DNA of 64,000 nucleotides from an uncultured Dehalococcoidia bacterium (GCA_951812395.1 CATOSD010000002.1:920442-984441); one strand, 5' to 3'; counted from the first letter of the stretch, positions 51,045-60,183 are shown. Notes: generated by a model from the letters alone, not told the origin. A program made the numbers and translations.

Positions 51045-51074
51045 TTGAATTTTCCTGTCTGACCTGTCTATACT
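51045..51074 (+). promoter_or_regulatory. Promoter of vapBC, leaderless geometry
   Basis: TTGAAT (51045-51050), an 18-nt spacer and TATACT (51069-51074). The ATG of the antitoxin is 6 nt after the -10 box, so the mRNA probably has no leader, as in module copy B. Confidence 0.7.
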
Positions 51075-51080
51075 GCTACC

Positions 51081-51326
51081 ATGACAAAGCGACTACAAGT
51101 CCTGCTGGACGAAGATGAATACAGGGAGATCCAGGCCATCGCCCGAGGCCAACGCTTGTCAGTTTCTGAGTGGGTCAGACAGGCCCTGCGAAAGGCCCGC
51201 TTTGACCGGCCACGCGCCACCAAAGAGGCCAAGCTCCGCGCCATAGCTGAAGCCGGTCGTCACCAGTACCCTACCGCAGACATTGACACCATGCTCGCCG
51301 AGATTGAGGCTGGCCGGCGTCTCTAG
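51081..51326 (+). CDS. vapB: Ribbon-helix-helix antitoxin (VapB-like)
   Basis: An 81-residue protein. LQVLLDEDEYREIQAIARGQ, then LSVSEWVRQALRKAR is a ribbon-helix-helix DNA-binding domain; the C-terminal part would bind the toxin. The start codon is directly downstream of the -10 box, so no ribosome binding site is used. The stop overlaps the toxin GTG by 1 bp. Confidence 0.88.
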   Translation: MTKRLQVLLDEDEYREIQAIARGQRLSVSEWVRQALRKARFDRPRATKEAKLRAIAEAGRHQYPTADIDTMLAEIEAGRRL

Positions 51327-51721
51327 TGATCTTCATAGACTCCAACGTGCCCATGTATCTGGAGGGCGCGCCACACGCCAACAGGGATCGGGCCGTTGCG
51401 ATCCTTACGAGGTTGGCGAGGGATGGAGAGCGCACAATAACAAGCGTCGAAGTCTATCAAGAGATTTTACACAGGTACGCTGCCATCCGACGCCTCGACG
51501 CTATCGAGGCCACATTTCGGAGCCTCGACGCAATTGTGGACGATGTACTGACATTCGGCATGTCAGAGATACGCGCAGCCAAGACGCTACTCGAAACGGT
51601 CAATGGCCTTTCCGCCCGAGACGCTCTCCATGTGGCCGTCATGCAGGGCGCAGGGGTCAGCCGTATCCTGAGCTTTGACATGAGCTTCGACGATTGCCCC
51701 GGCATCGAACGGCTAAGTTGA
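51326..51721 (+). CDS. vapC: PIN-domain toxin (VapC-like)
   Basis: A 131-residue PIN-domain ribonuclease starting at GTG. The acid residues are in IFIDSNVPMYL, TSVEVYQEIL, ARDALHVAVM and SFDMSFDDCPG, so the active site looks complete. It overlaps the antitoxin by 1 bp. A palindromic repeat follows at 51747. Confidence 0.9.
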   Translation: MIFIDSNVPMYLEGAPHANRDRAVAILTRLARDGERTITSVEVYQEILHRYAAIRRLDAIEATFRSLDAIVDDVLTFGMSEIRAAKTLLETVNGLSARDALHVAVMQGAGVSRILSFDMSFDDCPGIERLS

Positions 51722-51746
51722 GCTGAGGCAGTCATCAAGACACCTA

Positions 51747-51770
51747 GGGCGGTTCGCGAACCGCCCCTAT
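51747..51770. repeat. Dispersed palindrome GGCGGTTCGCGAACCGCC, copy 4
   Basis: GGGCGGTTCGCGAACCGCCC followed by CTAT lies between the convergent vapC and LLM gene ends. Confidence 0.85.
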
Positions 51771-51786
51771 CGATGTCCCCCTTATC

Positions 51787-52632
51787 CTACCCCAGCACCG
51801 CCTTGGCGATGCGCTCCACGTCGGTCAGGGACTCGGCTTCCTCGGCGGTTTCGAGGCGGATAGTCACGCGGTCGGCGCCGGCCTCTTCGAAGCGCTTGAG
51901 CAGGTCGGCGTCCGGCTGCTGGCCGAACACGGTTATCTGGATCGACGCCGGGTCGCGGCCGGCGGCGGACGCCAGTTCGTCCAGCGTCGCGCGGCCCTTC
52001 GCCACGTCCTCTGGGCTGACGCGGTTGGGCATCCAGCCGTCGCCGTAGTCCACGACGCGGCGGAAGACGTTGCGGGCCATGCCGCCGAGCAGCACCGGCG
52101 GGTGCGGACGCTGCACCGGGCGCGGGAACGAGTAGACCGGCGGGAAGTCGTAGTACTTGCCGTGGAACTCGCTCTCGACCTTGGTCCACAACTCCTTCAT
52201 CGCGAGCACCGATTCGCGGGCCTGCGTCCAGCGGTGATCGAAATCGCCGCCCAGTATCTCGCTCTCCTCGCGGTTCCAGCCTGCGCCGATACCGAAGATG
52301 AAGCGCCCGCCGGAGTACATGTCCAGGGTCGCGACCTCTTTCGCGAGCAGTACAGGGTGGCGTTCCGGCAACAGCACGATGCCCGTGGCGAGCTTCAGCG
52401 TGGTGGTGACGCCGGACGCTCGCGCCAGGGCAACGAACGGGTCAACTATGTCGGCGTACACCTTGGGAATGACGCCGTCGGGCGAGCCGGGCCAGGGCGA
52501 CGCGGTTTTCACTGGTATGATGGGGTGCTCGGGGACCCAGAGCGAGTCGAACCCAAGCTCCTCGACTCTACGCGCGATGGTGGCGACGTCTACCGAGTAG
52601 TCCGTAAGGAATGTGGATATGCCTATGTCCAT
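51787..52632 (-). CDS. LLM class flavin-dependent oxidoreductase 2 (F420-type)
   Basis: A 281-residue protein. VEELGFDSLWVPEHPIIPV, SGGRFIFGIGAGWNREES, RPVQRPHPPVLLGGMA and DYGDGWMPN are typical of the group annotated as F420-dependent (TIGR03619-type). It is closely related to the broken LLM gene at 59070-60062. No neighbour hints at its substrate. Confidence 0.88.
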   Translation of the reverse strand: MDIGISTFLTDYSVDVATIARRVEELGFDSLWVPEHPIIPVKTASPWPGSPDGVIPKVYADIVDPFVALARASGVTTTLKLATGIVLLPERHPVLLAKEVATLDMYSGGRFIFGIGAGWNREESEILGGDFDHRWTQARESVLAMKELWTKVESEFHGKYYDFPPVYSFPRPVQRPHPPVLLGGMARNVFRRVVDYGDGWMPNRVSPEDVAKGRATLDELASAAGRDPASIQITVFGQQPDADLLKRFEEAGADRVTIRLETAEEAESLTDVERIAKAVLG

Positions 52633-52685
52633 GATCTGCTCCCTCTTATTGGCTTGGCGACGGACGACTCCCCCGCCCTATCGGA

Positions 52686-52713
52686 TTGACAATCTCCCGC
52701 ACAAAGATACACT
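52686..52713 (+). promoter_or_regulatory. Promoter of the MBL-fold gene
   Basis: TTGACA (52686-52691), a 16-nt spacer and TACACT (52708-52713). It lies inside what would be an in-frame upstream extension of the MBL gene, which is why the later TTG start is preferred. Confidence 0.65.
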
Positions 52714-52745
52714 CTAACGCGATTGCCCGCCAGGAGTTTTCGAAT

Positions 52746-53495
52746 TTGGAAGTCGTTCCAGGCGTTCACGCGGTGCCGGGTGTCCGGTGGTCGCGCGCCT
52801 ACCTGATAGTGGAGAGCGAGCAGCTAGCGCTGATAGACAGCGGCCCGCCGATGAGCGCCCGCCGCGTGTTCCGGTACGTCGAGTCGATAGGGCGCCGGCC
52901 GGAGGAGTTGCGACACGTGATGATGACGCACGGCCACCCGGACCACGTCGGCAGCGCTCGCGCCATCGTGAAGCGCACGGGCGCGGTGGTGCACGCCCAC
53001 ACGAGTGACACCCACCGCAAGCGGCGCGGCAGCAGGCGCTACCTGGGCGGCGCGACAGGCATAGTCGCGAGGGTGCCGTTGGTGCGGACCACCGAGGCCC
53101 ACTTCCAGGTGGAACACGGGCAGGTCGCCGATCTGCTGGGCGGCCTGCGGGTGGTGCACACGCCGGGCCATACGCCGGGCAGCGTGTGCTACCTGCTGGA
53201 GCGCGAGGGGCTGTTGTTTTCGGGCGACACGCTGTTCAGCGATGGCGAGCGTGTGAGCCGCTCGGCGCCGTTTCCGGGATACAACCGGGACGACTACGTG
53301 GCGTCGCTGCGGGCGCTGGCGGAGATGGAGTTCGGCGTCCTGTGTGGCGGTCACGGCGAGCCGTTGCTTCGGGGGGCGTCGCGGAGGCTGCGGGAGCTGC
53401 TGGACGCGAGGCCGGAGCCGCCGACGTGGGGTGGATTCTTCGGCAGCATACCGCGGCGTATGCGCGTGCGGAGGCCATTCACGGGGGAGTGGTGA
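52746..53495 (+). CDS. MBL-fold metallo-hydrolase
   Basis: A 249-residue metallo-beta-lactamase-fold protein. The TTG at 52746 lies 9 nt after AGGAG and downstream of the promoter. THGHPDHVGSA holds the HxHxDH motif, HTPGHTPGSVCY the next His, and FSGDTLF the Asp. GGHGEP provides the last His. The fold includes lactonases, thioesterases and glyoxalase II. Its 3' about 75 bp is duplicated with changes at 55880-55956. Confidence 0.88.
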   Translation: MEVVPGVHAVPGVRWSRAYLIVESEQLALIDSGPPMSARRVFRYVESIGRRPEELRHVMMTHGHPDHVGSARAIVKRTGAVVHAHTSDTHRKRRGSRRYLGGATGIVARVPLVRTTEAHFQVEHGQVADLLGGLRVVHTPGHTPGSVCYLLEREGLLFSGDTLFSDGERVSRSAPFPGYNRDDYVASLRALAEMEFGVLCGGHGEPLLRGASRRLRELLDARPEPPTWGGFFGSIPRRMRVRRPFTGEW

Positions 53496-53908
53496 GAGCG
53501 TGCCTCGGAGGTGGGAGCAGGCGCGGAGGCAACAAGTTAAACTGCAGGCCGTCCGCAGAGGGCTAACGAGTGCGGATAGCCCAACTGGGGTCAATGAAAC
53601 GTCGAGAATGATCAGAACGCAGATTGTTGAAGTAGATACCGCTTTAGAAAAATGGTTCGCAGTGGTACAATGTTCAATAACCCCATTGCTGGCTTGATGC
53701 GGATCATGCGGACGGCCTTTGGCTGAGAACGGATGCCAACCATGCCACTGGTTCGAGGTTGTATGGCTAGTTCCCCAACTCTCCCTGATGAAACTGTACG
53801 GAACAGCACTCATGGAGTGGTGCCGCCGCTTGCTTCTAGGATCGGTATCAGGCCGATGTAGCTAGACCAAAACCGAGGGGATAACTTCAGATTTGGAGGG
53901 CGGGACTA
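53496..53908. other. Intergenic stretch before the UvrD-like helicase
   Basis: It contains a promoter-like pair, TTTAGA (53643-53648), 17 nt and TACAAT (53666-53671). A 42-codon frame from 53732 follows, with no recognisable feature. No other gene is seen. The base composition falls from GC-rich to about half GC across this stretch. Confidence 0.4.
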
Positions 53909-55855
53909 ATGCCATGGGATGACGACCTCTTGAAGGAACAGAGAGACGCGGCCTCTCATACAGGCACCCATGCTAGGCTCTTGGCAGGCCCGGGTACAGG
54001 CAAGACTCTAACTCTCACTCGCCGCATCAGTTACCTGATTGACGTGATGGGCCATGCGCCCGACACAGTACTGGCTATCACCTTTACACGAGCGGCGGCA
54101 GGTGAACTCAGGCAAAGAGTTGCCGATGTACTTGGAAGTGACCGAAGCCCTCGAATTTCGACATTGCACTCATTTGCACTCAGGCAGCTTTTGAAAAACG
54201 GAAACTCAATCACAGAGTTGCCACAGCCTCTTCGAATTGCAGACGACTGGGAAGAGCGAAATGTAGTCCTGCCCGACCTAAAGGCCCTCTGCAAATTTTC
54301 AAGTGTACGTGACGCGCAAGAACTATTGAACCAGCTGTCTGCCGATTGGCAGAGCCTCACTGCCGATGAGGATGACTGGGACAAGTCATTCCCCGATCCC
54401 GCTTTCCTCGGCGCTTGGGAAGAGCACCGAAGAATCTTTGGTTACACACTTAGGTCGGAACTCGTCTATCAACTCAAGAAGGCACTTGAGCAACGCGGAG
54501 ATTTCGAACTAGAGAGCCCAATTGAACATCTCTTGGTCGATGAATACCAAGACCTTAACCGGTGCGATCTTGCGGTTGTGAACCATATCGCATCGCGTGG
54601 ACTGGAGATATTCGCTGCAGGGGACGATGACCAGAGCATATATGGTTTCCGTAAGGCAGACCCCGAGGGAATACGAAGATTTCCCGATGATTACCCAGGA
54701 GCAGCAGATCTCGGGCTGGAAGTATGCAAACGATGTGACAAGGCTATCCTTGACCTGGGTTTGTTCGTTGCTCGCCAAGACCCCCGACGCATCGACAAAG
54801 CAATAGAGGTCGAATCAGAAAGCTCTGAAGGTGAAGTCGCCTTACTGCGGTACAGTGATCAATTTTCTGAGGCAAACGGCATCGCTAGTCTCTGTGTAAG
54901 CTTGATGCAAGTGCATGAGTTAAGAGCCGAAGAAATACTGATCCTCCTACGTTCGGACCATAACGGTGCTTTCTCCAATGCAATTAGAGAAAAACTGGAG
55001 GAGGTCAACATAGCAGTAGCGACGCCAGATGTTCAGGGCCCCTTGGATGGGAAACAAGGCAGGGCATTTGTGGCGCTGTTGCGTCTTGCTGCAGATAAGC
55101 TCGACTCCCTAGCATGGCGTACACTCCTCCAGGTCTGGTGTCAGGGTGTAGGTGAGAAAGCCGTGAGAGCTGTTTATGAACTCGCCCGCAGTCGTGGCGA
55201 GAGTTTCGCCCAGACTATGTTGGCAGCAAATGCCGACAGGAGTATCCTGCCCACTACACACCGCAAACGTCTGTCGAGGGCTATTGTTCAGGTGCTGGAC
55301 CAACTCAAAGAGATCAATCCTTCTGACGAACCATACGAATCACCAGGCGAACTGATTCACTTGGTTGAATCTGCGGCTGTTCGAGTCATTCTGGACGACG
55401 ACGATCGTGACTTGGTTGTGTCGAGCCTCAGGCTGAACGCCAATTCGCTTGAGGAGTTCTCTCTGCAGGAGTTGTTGCGCACATTAGGAACCGTGGGCGA
55501 AAGCACTGAGCAGGAAATTGAAGACGGCAAGGTCAACATTTTGACCATGCACCGCGCCAAGGGACTCAGTGCCGATGCGGTGATTGTGGCTGCATCAGAA
55601 GACCAGTACATTCCTGGGAGAGCCGTGGGGGGAGATATTGATGACGAACGACGCCTGCTGTTCGTCTCGCTCACGCGCGCAAGGCACCATCTCTTCGTAA
55701 CTTACTGCGACAAGCGAACGGGTCGGCAGATGCACACCGGGCGTGACGGTGGAAGGGCTTACAGGTCTCTTTCGCGTTTCCTCGCCAATGGTCCACACTC
55801 GCCTAAAGATGGACTTGCCTTCGCCAGGGAGTATGCAGAGAGAGCTAGCAAGTGA
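53909..55855 (+). CDS. UvrD/Rep-type SF1 helicase
   Basis: A 648-residue protein; the ATG follows GGAGGG. The SF1 motifs are LLAGPGTGKTLTLTRRI, AITFTRAAAGELRQRV, LLVDEYQDL, AAGDDDQSIYGFR, VNILTMHRAKGLSADAVIV and LFVSLTRARHHLFVT. It is shorter than UvrD or PcrA and lacks their long C-terminal tail. The GC content is clearly lower than in neighbouring genes. It sits between an MBL gene and a stray copy of that gene's 3' end, so it was probably inserted. No nuclease partner such as GajA is adjacent. A role in repair or defence is open. Confidence 0.85.
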   Translation: MPWDDDLLKEQRDAASHTGTHARLLAGPGTGKTLTLTRRISYLIDVMGHAPDTVLAITFTRAAAGELRQRVADVLGSDRSPRISTLHSFALRQLLKNGNSITELPQPLRIADDWEERNVVLPDLKALCKFSSVRDAQELLNQLSADWQSLTADEDDWDKSFPDPAFLGAWEEHRRIFGYTLRSELVYQLKKALEQRGDFELESPIEHLLVDEYQDLNRCDLAVVNHIASRGLEIFAAGDDDQSIYGFRKADPEGIRRFPDDYPGAADLGLEVCKRCDKAILDLGLFVARQDPRRIDKAIEVESESSEGEVALLRYSDQFSEANGIASLCVSLMQVHELRAEEILILLRSDHNGAFSNAIREKLEEVNIAVATPDVQGPLDGKQGRAFVALLRLAADKLDSLAWRTLLQVWCQGVGEKAVRAVYELARSRGESFAQTMLAANADRSILPTTHRKRLSRAIVQVLDQLKEINPSDEPYESPGELIHLVESAAVRVILDDDDRDLVVSSLRLNANSLEEFSLQELLRTLGTVGESTEQEIEDGKVNILTMHRAKGLSADAVIVAASEDQYIPGRAVGGDIDDERRLLFVSLTRARHHLFVTYCDKRTGRQMHTGRDGGRAYRSLSRFLANGPHSPKDGLAFAREYAERASK

Positions 55856-55879
55856 ATGTCCGGCCTCTGGTCGCTTAGC

Positions 55880-56003
55880 CGACATGGGGCGGGTTCTTCG
55901 GCAGAATCCTGCGGCTCGTGGGGGTGCGGCGACCGTTCACGGGCGAGTTTTTAGGGCCGCGCCGTGAGGTGTATCCGCTTGCGAGTGGGGGAGCGATTCG
56001 ATA
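55880..56003 (+). pseudogene. Stray 3' end of an MBL-fold gene
   Basis: The frame TWGGFFGRILRLVGVRRPFTGE is a close copy of TWGGFFGSIPRRMRVRRPFTGE at the end of the MBL gene (53424-53494), with about three quarters of bases identical. It goes on for 16 more codons to TAG. Only this piece remains, so a second MBL paralogue was probably replaced by the helicase segment. Confidence 0.7.
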
Positions 56004-56020
56004 GAATTAGTGGAGTTTCG

Positions 56021-56095
56021 GGCAACGTAGCTCAGCGGCAGAGCGGGCGCTTCATAAGCGCTAGGTCAGAGGTTCGAGCCCTCTCGTTGCCACCA
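56021..56095 (+). tRNA. tRNA-Met (anticodon CAT)
   Basis: A full cloverleaf with acceptor GGCAACG/CGTTGCC, GTTCGAG in the T arm and CAT in the anticodon loop (GCTTCATAAGC). The CCA end is encoded. It could be elongator Met or the Ile2 type modified at C34. Confidence 0.93.
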
Positions 56096-56138
56096 GCCCA
56101 TATTCCGCGCAAGTTGCGCCGGACGCGCCGGCGCACCG

Positions 56139-56214
56139 GGGCGGTTAGCTCAGTGGTTAGAGCGCTTGCTTCACACGCAAGAGGCCGGAGGTTCGACCCC
56201 TCCACCGCCCACCA
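56139..56214 (+). tRNA. tRNA-Val (anticodon CAC)
   Basis: Acceptor GGGCGGT/ACCGCCC, D arm GCTCAGTGGTTAGAGC, anticodon stem-loop CTTGCTTCACACGCAAG, T arm with GTTCGAC. The CCA end is encoded. Confidence 0.95.
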
Positions 56215-56288
56215 CTAGCCCGGTAAGCGCGTCGATTTCACATTGCGAGACTGGGGGTGTTTGCGAGACGCACCGTACGGTGCAGCGC

Positions 56289-56365
56289 TGGCAGGAGCGG
56301 CAGGACTCGAACCCGCGACCCTCGGTTTTGGAGACCGATGCTCTACCAATCTGAGCTACGCTCCT
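56289..56365 (-). tRNA. tRNA-Trp (anticodon CCA)
   Basis: On the minus strand, acceptor AGGAGCG/CGCTCCT, D arm AGCTCAGATTGGTAGAGC, anticodon loop CTCCAAA, T arm GGGTTCGAGTCC. The discriminator is G and CCA is encoded. Confidence 0.95.
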
Positions 56366-56419
56366 GTACCTGCATAGACTGCTAAATGGACTTCAAGAGA
56401 CTTCCAAATTCCCTTGAAT

Positions 56420-57187
56420 TTAGCATCCATCTAACGTTTGTCCGGCAGAAAGGGCTTTGAGCCTCTCTTCCAGACGGTCTGTCGCCAACTCCTGGACACC
56501 TGGCAAGATTTGCGAGTAGGTGTCCATCGAAACGGAGATTCCTGGGTGGCCTAACCTATCCCACACTATCTCCGGGTGCACTCCGAGCTCGAGCAGAATC
56601 GAGTCATTAGAGTGGCGCAGACCTTGCAGCGTCAGTCCATCAAGACCAGCCCGCCGAGCAAACTTCATTATAGTATGGCTGACGGTGCTAGGCAACATTG
56701 GAGCACCGTCGTGCCTGCAGAAGACCAGCGTTTACTGGTCCTCGCTCAGCAGAATCGACGCCTGTCACTCTCTGTGAGCCACCAAAGCCTGTACCGGCGT
56801 CCGGGACAAGACCACCGGCTTGTTGGACCGCCGACTCTTGGGCTCCTCGAAAATGCTGTGGCGTCGGTCCGACAACCAGATAAGCGTTTGGTTGACTGAC
56901 AGAACCCCGGTCTCTAGATTCACATCCCGCCACCTGAGTCCCAGTGTTTCCGAACGCCGCAGCCCTGTGTACACAGCCTACAGTATGTTGGTCTGATACC
57001 GAGTACCCTCTGCTTCCTTCATCAGTTTGATGACGTCTTCAGCGCGGAAGGCCGGTAGATTTCTCCTTGGAACCCTTGGGGCCTCTACTCGACCCATGGG
57101 AGAGCGGGAAAGCATGTTCCACTTGACGGCTAGATTCAGGGCCCTGGACAAGAGGGTGTGATGGTGCTTCACCGTCTGCGGGCTCAA
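56420..57187 (-). pseudogene. Tyrosine recombinase (phage-type integrase) with three in-frame stops
   Basis: One reading frame covers the core-binding end (LSPQTVKHHHTLLSRALNLA), the catalytic Arg region (TGLRRSETLGLRW), the His/Arg region (TLQGLRHSNDSILLELGVHP, DRLGHPGIS) and the Tyr region (MDTYSQILP). TAG (56978), TGA (56765) and TAA (about 56732) interrupt it without a frameshift. The N-terminal part is missing where the IS5 relic abuts. The tRNA cluster is 55 bp away, which fits a former integration event. Confidence 0.85.
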
Positions 57188-57194
57188 CCCTCTC

Positions 57195-57735
57195 TTACCT
57201 TCCGGGCGCCAACCGGCGCGCCGGATACCGTTTGTTGCCGGAGTCGTTCAGCTTCTCCTCGCCGATGCGTCGGATGTTCTCCCTATAGCCATGTCTGGCG
57301 GCAGCATCACGGCCCGAAGGATTGTCATACCCTTTGGCGCCGGCCTTGCCACTGTCCGTCGGGTTGGGTCCAATCAGGTCCCCCCCAACGCGCCTTACCC
57401 ATGGCTCCGTCCGCCGGCTGCCATTCCCAGTCCACGCCGCCCAACTCTTCACATCCCGCCACCAGGACTCCCCACATACTGCGCAAGACACCCGACTCCA
57501 CCCACCTCTGAAAGGTGCGACGGATGGTGCTGTCGTCTCCAGGCACTCTTGGTAATCGGTTCCATTGGCATCCGCTGCACAGCCGAAAGATGATGCCGTT
57601 GAGCATCTGTCGGGCACAAGCGCGCTTGCGGCCCCTGGCTTTGAGCGAGTCTTCCTCCAGGATGATCGGCTCAATCAGTTCCCAAAGCTCGTCCGGTACT
57701 TCCCAGATGGTTCCTAACGTCTCTTGTCGCGTCAT
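57195..57735 (-). pseudogene. IS5-family transposase, frameshifted and internally deleted
   Basis: The N-terminal part WEVPDELWELIEPIILEED, GRKRACARQMLNGIIFRLC and GCQWNRLPR is a standard IS5 orfA region. After GKARWGG the frame shifts by one base into GPNPTDSGKAGAKGY. Then GYDNPSGRDAAARHGY, IRRIGEEKLNDSG and KRYPARR belong to the normal C-terminal part, so about 60 residues are deleted between. The end is lost where it joins the integrase remnant. The element end may lie near 57791-57829, as a related relic at 37640 suggests. Confidence 0.85.
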
Positions 57736-57849
57736 GCGGTTCCTCCGCTTGCTGATGGAGAAACCATACGAATCGTCCTCGAAACCACTTTATGCATCTG
57801 CGGGTCAGGATTTTGAGGTAGTTACTAAAGGCGCCTTGAAGCATGCTAA

Positions 57850-58010
57850 AGGAGGACGGCTGCGGCTCAATGACGGCTTCTGTGTGAAGCTGCGGCCGGA
57901 GTGGAAGGACCATGCGTGGGCCTACGACTTCGTACAGGTCAAGCCGATGACGGCACAATGGTGAGGTTGCTGACAGTCACGGACGAGTACACCCGGGAGT
58001 GCCCGACCTG
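57850..58010 (+). pseudogene. IS3-family OrfB transposase fragment
   Basis: LNDGFCVKLRPEWKDHAWAY and DFVQ, then in another frame MVRLLTVTDEYTREC, match the DDE region of IS3-type transposases (WAYDFV, LTVIDEYTREC). A frameshift lies between the two parts. Only about 50 codons remain. Confidence 0.75.
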
Positions 58011-58114
58011 TTCTTGTCGGACTAACATAACGGGTTGTGTAACTATCGGGGGCAGGTCACAGGCACTCGTCACGAAATGGTTGTGCCTGGGACATAACCG
58101 GGGTTCTCCCCAGG

Positions 58115-59059
58115 TCAGCCGAGCGCCAGAGAAGAGTGCCACCGGGCTATGGCCTGACCAATCGCGGCGGGCGAATCTTCCTGGAGGAAATGCAGTCCGG
58201 GAACGGTCACTTCCTTCTGGTTTGGCCAGGCACGACAAAACTCCCGTTGGGCGCCTGTCAAAATCGATCCCGGCTCTCCGCTGATGAACAGCTTTGGCAC
58301 GTTGCTCCCCGCCAGCCACTGGGAGTACTGATCGACGACTTCCACTACGTCTGCGGGCTCTCCATCGAAGGGAATCTCCCTGGGCCAGGTTAGAGTTGGA
58401 CGGCGGGACTCGCCGAGCTCGGCGTAGGGACGCCGGTAAACGGACATCTCCTCGTCGCCCAGTTTTCGAAGCACGCTGGCGGGCAGGATTGCCTCCACGA
58501 ACAGGTTCTTCTGTAGCACCATTTCCTCGCCGGAGGGCGACCGCAGGCCCTGGAAGATTGGTATAGCATTTTCCGGCCATTCGTCCCAGGTCAGAGGCCG
58601 CACCAAAGCTTCCATGTAAGCCAGCCCTTTGACCCGTTCCTGGTTTCGGCGGGCCCAGTGGAACCCCAGGGCGGAACCCCAATCGTGCATTACCAACGTC
58701 ACATCGTCCCCCAGGCCCACGGCGTCGAACCATAGGTCCAAGTAGCGGCGGTGATCGAAGAAGCGGTACGAGCCATCGGGTGCTTTGCCCGAGTCCCCCA
58801 TCCCCACCAGGTCCGGGGCCAGGCAACGGGCCGAGTCGGACAGATGGGGGATGATGTTGCGCCACAGGTAAGAGGAAGTAGGATTCCCATGCAGGAACAC
58901 CACGGGGGGACCATGTCCGGTGTCCACGTAGGAGATTTCAGTTCCGGCGACCGAAACTCGCTTGCGCGGGTGGGGGTCAGCAGCAGAGATCGATTTGTCG
59001 CTCAATGTTTGGCCTCCAAAGTTGTCCGACGTTTCCTTACACGAAAGTGATTCAGTCAA
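58115..59059 (-). CDS. Haloalkane dehalogenase (HLD-II-like)
   Basis: A 314-residue alpha/beta hydrolase. The catalytic set is complete: Asn in FLHGNPTSSYLWRNI, nucleophile Asp and Trp in VMHDWGSALGFHWA, acid Glu in LAYMEALVRP and His in GLHFLQEDSP. This matches DhaA/LinB rather than epoxide hydrolases. It converts halogenated alkanes to alcohols plus halide. It is intact although both neighbours are broken. It follows a broken LLM gene by 10 bp and may belong to that operon. Confidence 0.88.
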   Translation of the reverse strand: MTESLSCKETSDNFGGQTLSDKSISAADPHPRKRVSVAGTEISYVDTGHGPPVVFLHGNPTSSYLWRNIIPHLSDSARCLAPDLVGMGDSGKAPDGSYRFFDHRRYLDLWFDAVGLGDDVTLVMHDWGSALGFHWARRNQERVKGLAYMEALVRPLTWDEWPENAIPIFQGLRSPSGEEMVLQKNLFVEAILPASVLRKLGDEEMSVYRRPYAELGESRRPTLTWPREIPFDGEPADVVEVVDQYSQWLAGSNVPKLFISGEPGSILTGAQREFCRAWPNQKEVTVPGLHFLQEDSPAAIGQAIARWHSSLALG

Positions 59060-59069
59060 CAGCGGTTCG

Positions 59070-60062
59070 TCACTTGCTGAGTCCAGCGGTCTCGATAGAT
59101 TTCTCCCCCAGAAACCGGCGGGCGACCTCCTCCATTTCCCGAACAGCCTGGGGCCCTTCGGTCTTTTCCATCCAGATGGTCATCCGGTTGGCGCCGGCCA
59201 ATTCCAGGTCCTTGGCGTCTTGCCGGTCCTTGAACTGGCCGGGACCACCGAACGCTAAGATCTGGATTGATGCGGGGTCCCGGCCGGCTTTTCGCGCCGG
59301 ATCGTTCAGGGTTTCCCGGCCTTGTTCGATGTCATGCCTGTAAACGAAGTCCGGATTCTCAGTCGAAAGAACTGCGGCAGCTCGGGCAGGCATCCGGCCG
59401 TCCCCATGTTCAACGACTCGCTTAGGGACATCTGGCGCCATGCCTCCCAGAAATATCGGCGGTTGAGGCTTCTGGACCGGCTTGGGGAAAGACCACACCG
59501 GCGGGAAGTCACAATAGGTTCCGTGGTGTTCCGCCTCTTCCTTGGTCCACAACTCTTTCATAGCCAGCACAGCGTCCCGGGCTTGTATCCAGCGGCGGGG
59601 AAAGTCTACGCCCACTATCTCCTACTGATCTCTGAGCCCGCCGGCGCCGATTCCGAACATGAACCGGCCGCACGAGAATTGATCCAGGGTAGCCACTTGC
59701 TTGGCCAACAGCAGTGGGTTGCGTTCCGGCGCCAGGCAGACTCCGGCGCCCAGCTTGATAGTGCTGGTTACTGCCGAAGCCCGGGACAAGGCCACAAACG
59801 GATCAACGACTGCGCTGGGGTCCGCCAGTCTGTTTGGCGGGATATCGCTGGGAGCGTGGTCCACATTGCCTTAAGAGGGGCGGTTGTCCCAGTCAGGATA
59901 CGGAAACTGCACGCTGCGACTCGGGGCCTCGACCGGAATGATCGGCAGTTCCGGCGCCCAGAAAGACTCGAAACCCAGATCCTCGGCCCTCTTCGCCAGC
60001 AAGGCCGGGTCCACGGAATAGCCCGTCTGGAACACAAGAACACCTATGTCGATCATCACCAC
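59070..60062 (-). pseudogene. LLM flavin-dependent oxidoreductase with two in-frame stops
   Basis: One frame holds AEDLGFESFWAPELPIIPVE, then a TAA near 59871, SRASAVTSTIKLGAGVCLAPE and GRFMFGIGAG, then a TAG at 59622, DFPRRWIQARDAVLAMKELW and KPVQKPQPPIFLGGMAP. It is similar to the intact gene at 51787-52632. No frameshift is seen. It lies between the ABC ATPase and the dehalogenase on the same strand. Confidence 0.85.
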
Positions 60063-60183
60063 TCATTCAGCTGATGACTGTCTCAATCTCGGCTGCTTCC
60101 TACACGAGCAACTGCCGCGCGATCTCTTTGATTCTGCGACCCGACTACCCCGCCATTTTCGAAGAGCCATCGTAACGACAGCT

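Noticed and set aside
52686-52745. TTG at 52686 as the start of the MBL-fold gene
   Set aside because: That TTG is part of a TTGACA -35 box with a -10 box 16 nt later, and a better-placed AGGAG precedes the TTG at 52746.
53909-55855. Gabija GajB as the identity of the UvrD-like helicase
   Set aside because: No GajA-type OLD-family nuclease lies next to it, and UvrD-like helicases are too common to assign by similarity alone.
56289-57187. Integration of the element into tRNA-Trp as a clear att site
   Set aside because: The tRNA 3' end points away from the integrase and no duplicated tRNA 3' end was found, so the att site remains undefined.
56420-60062. Stop-codon recoding, because stops in the integrase and LLM genes are in frame without shifts
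   Set aside because: TAG, TGA and TAA all occur and intact genes in the window end at the same codons, so ordinary decay is simpler.
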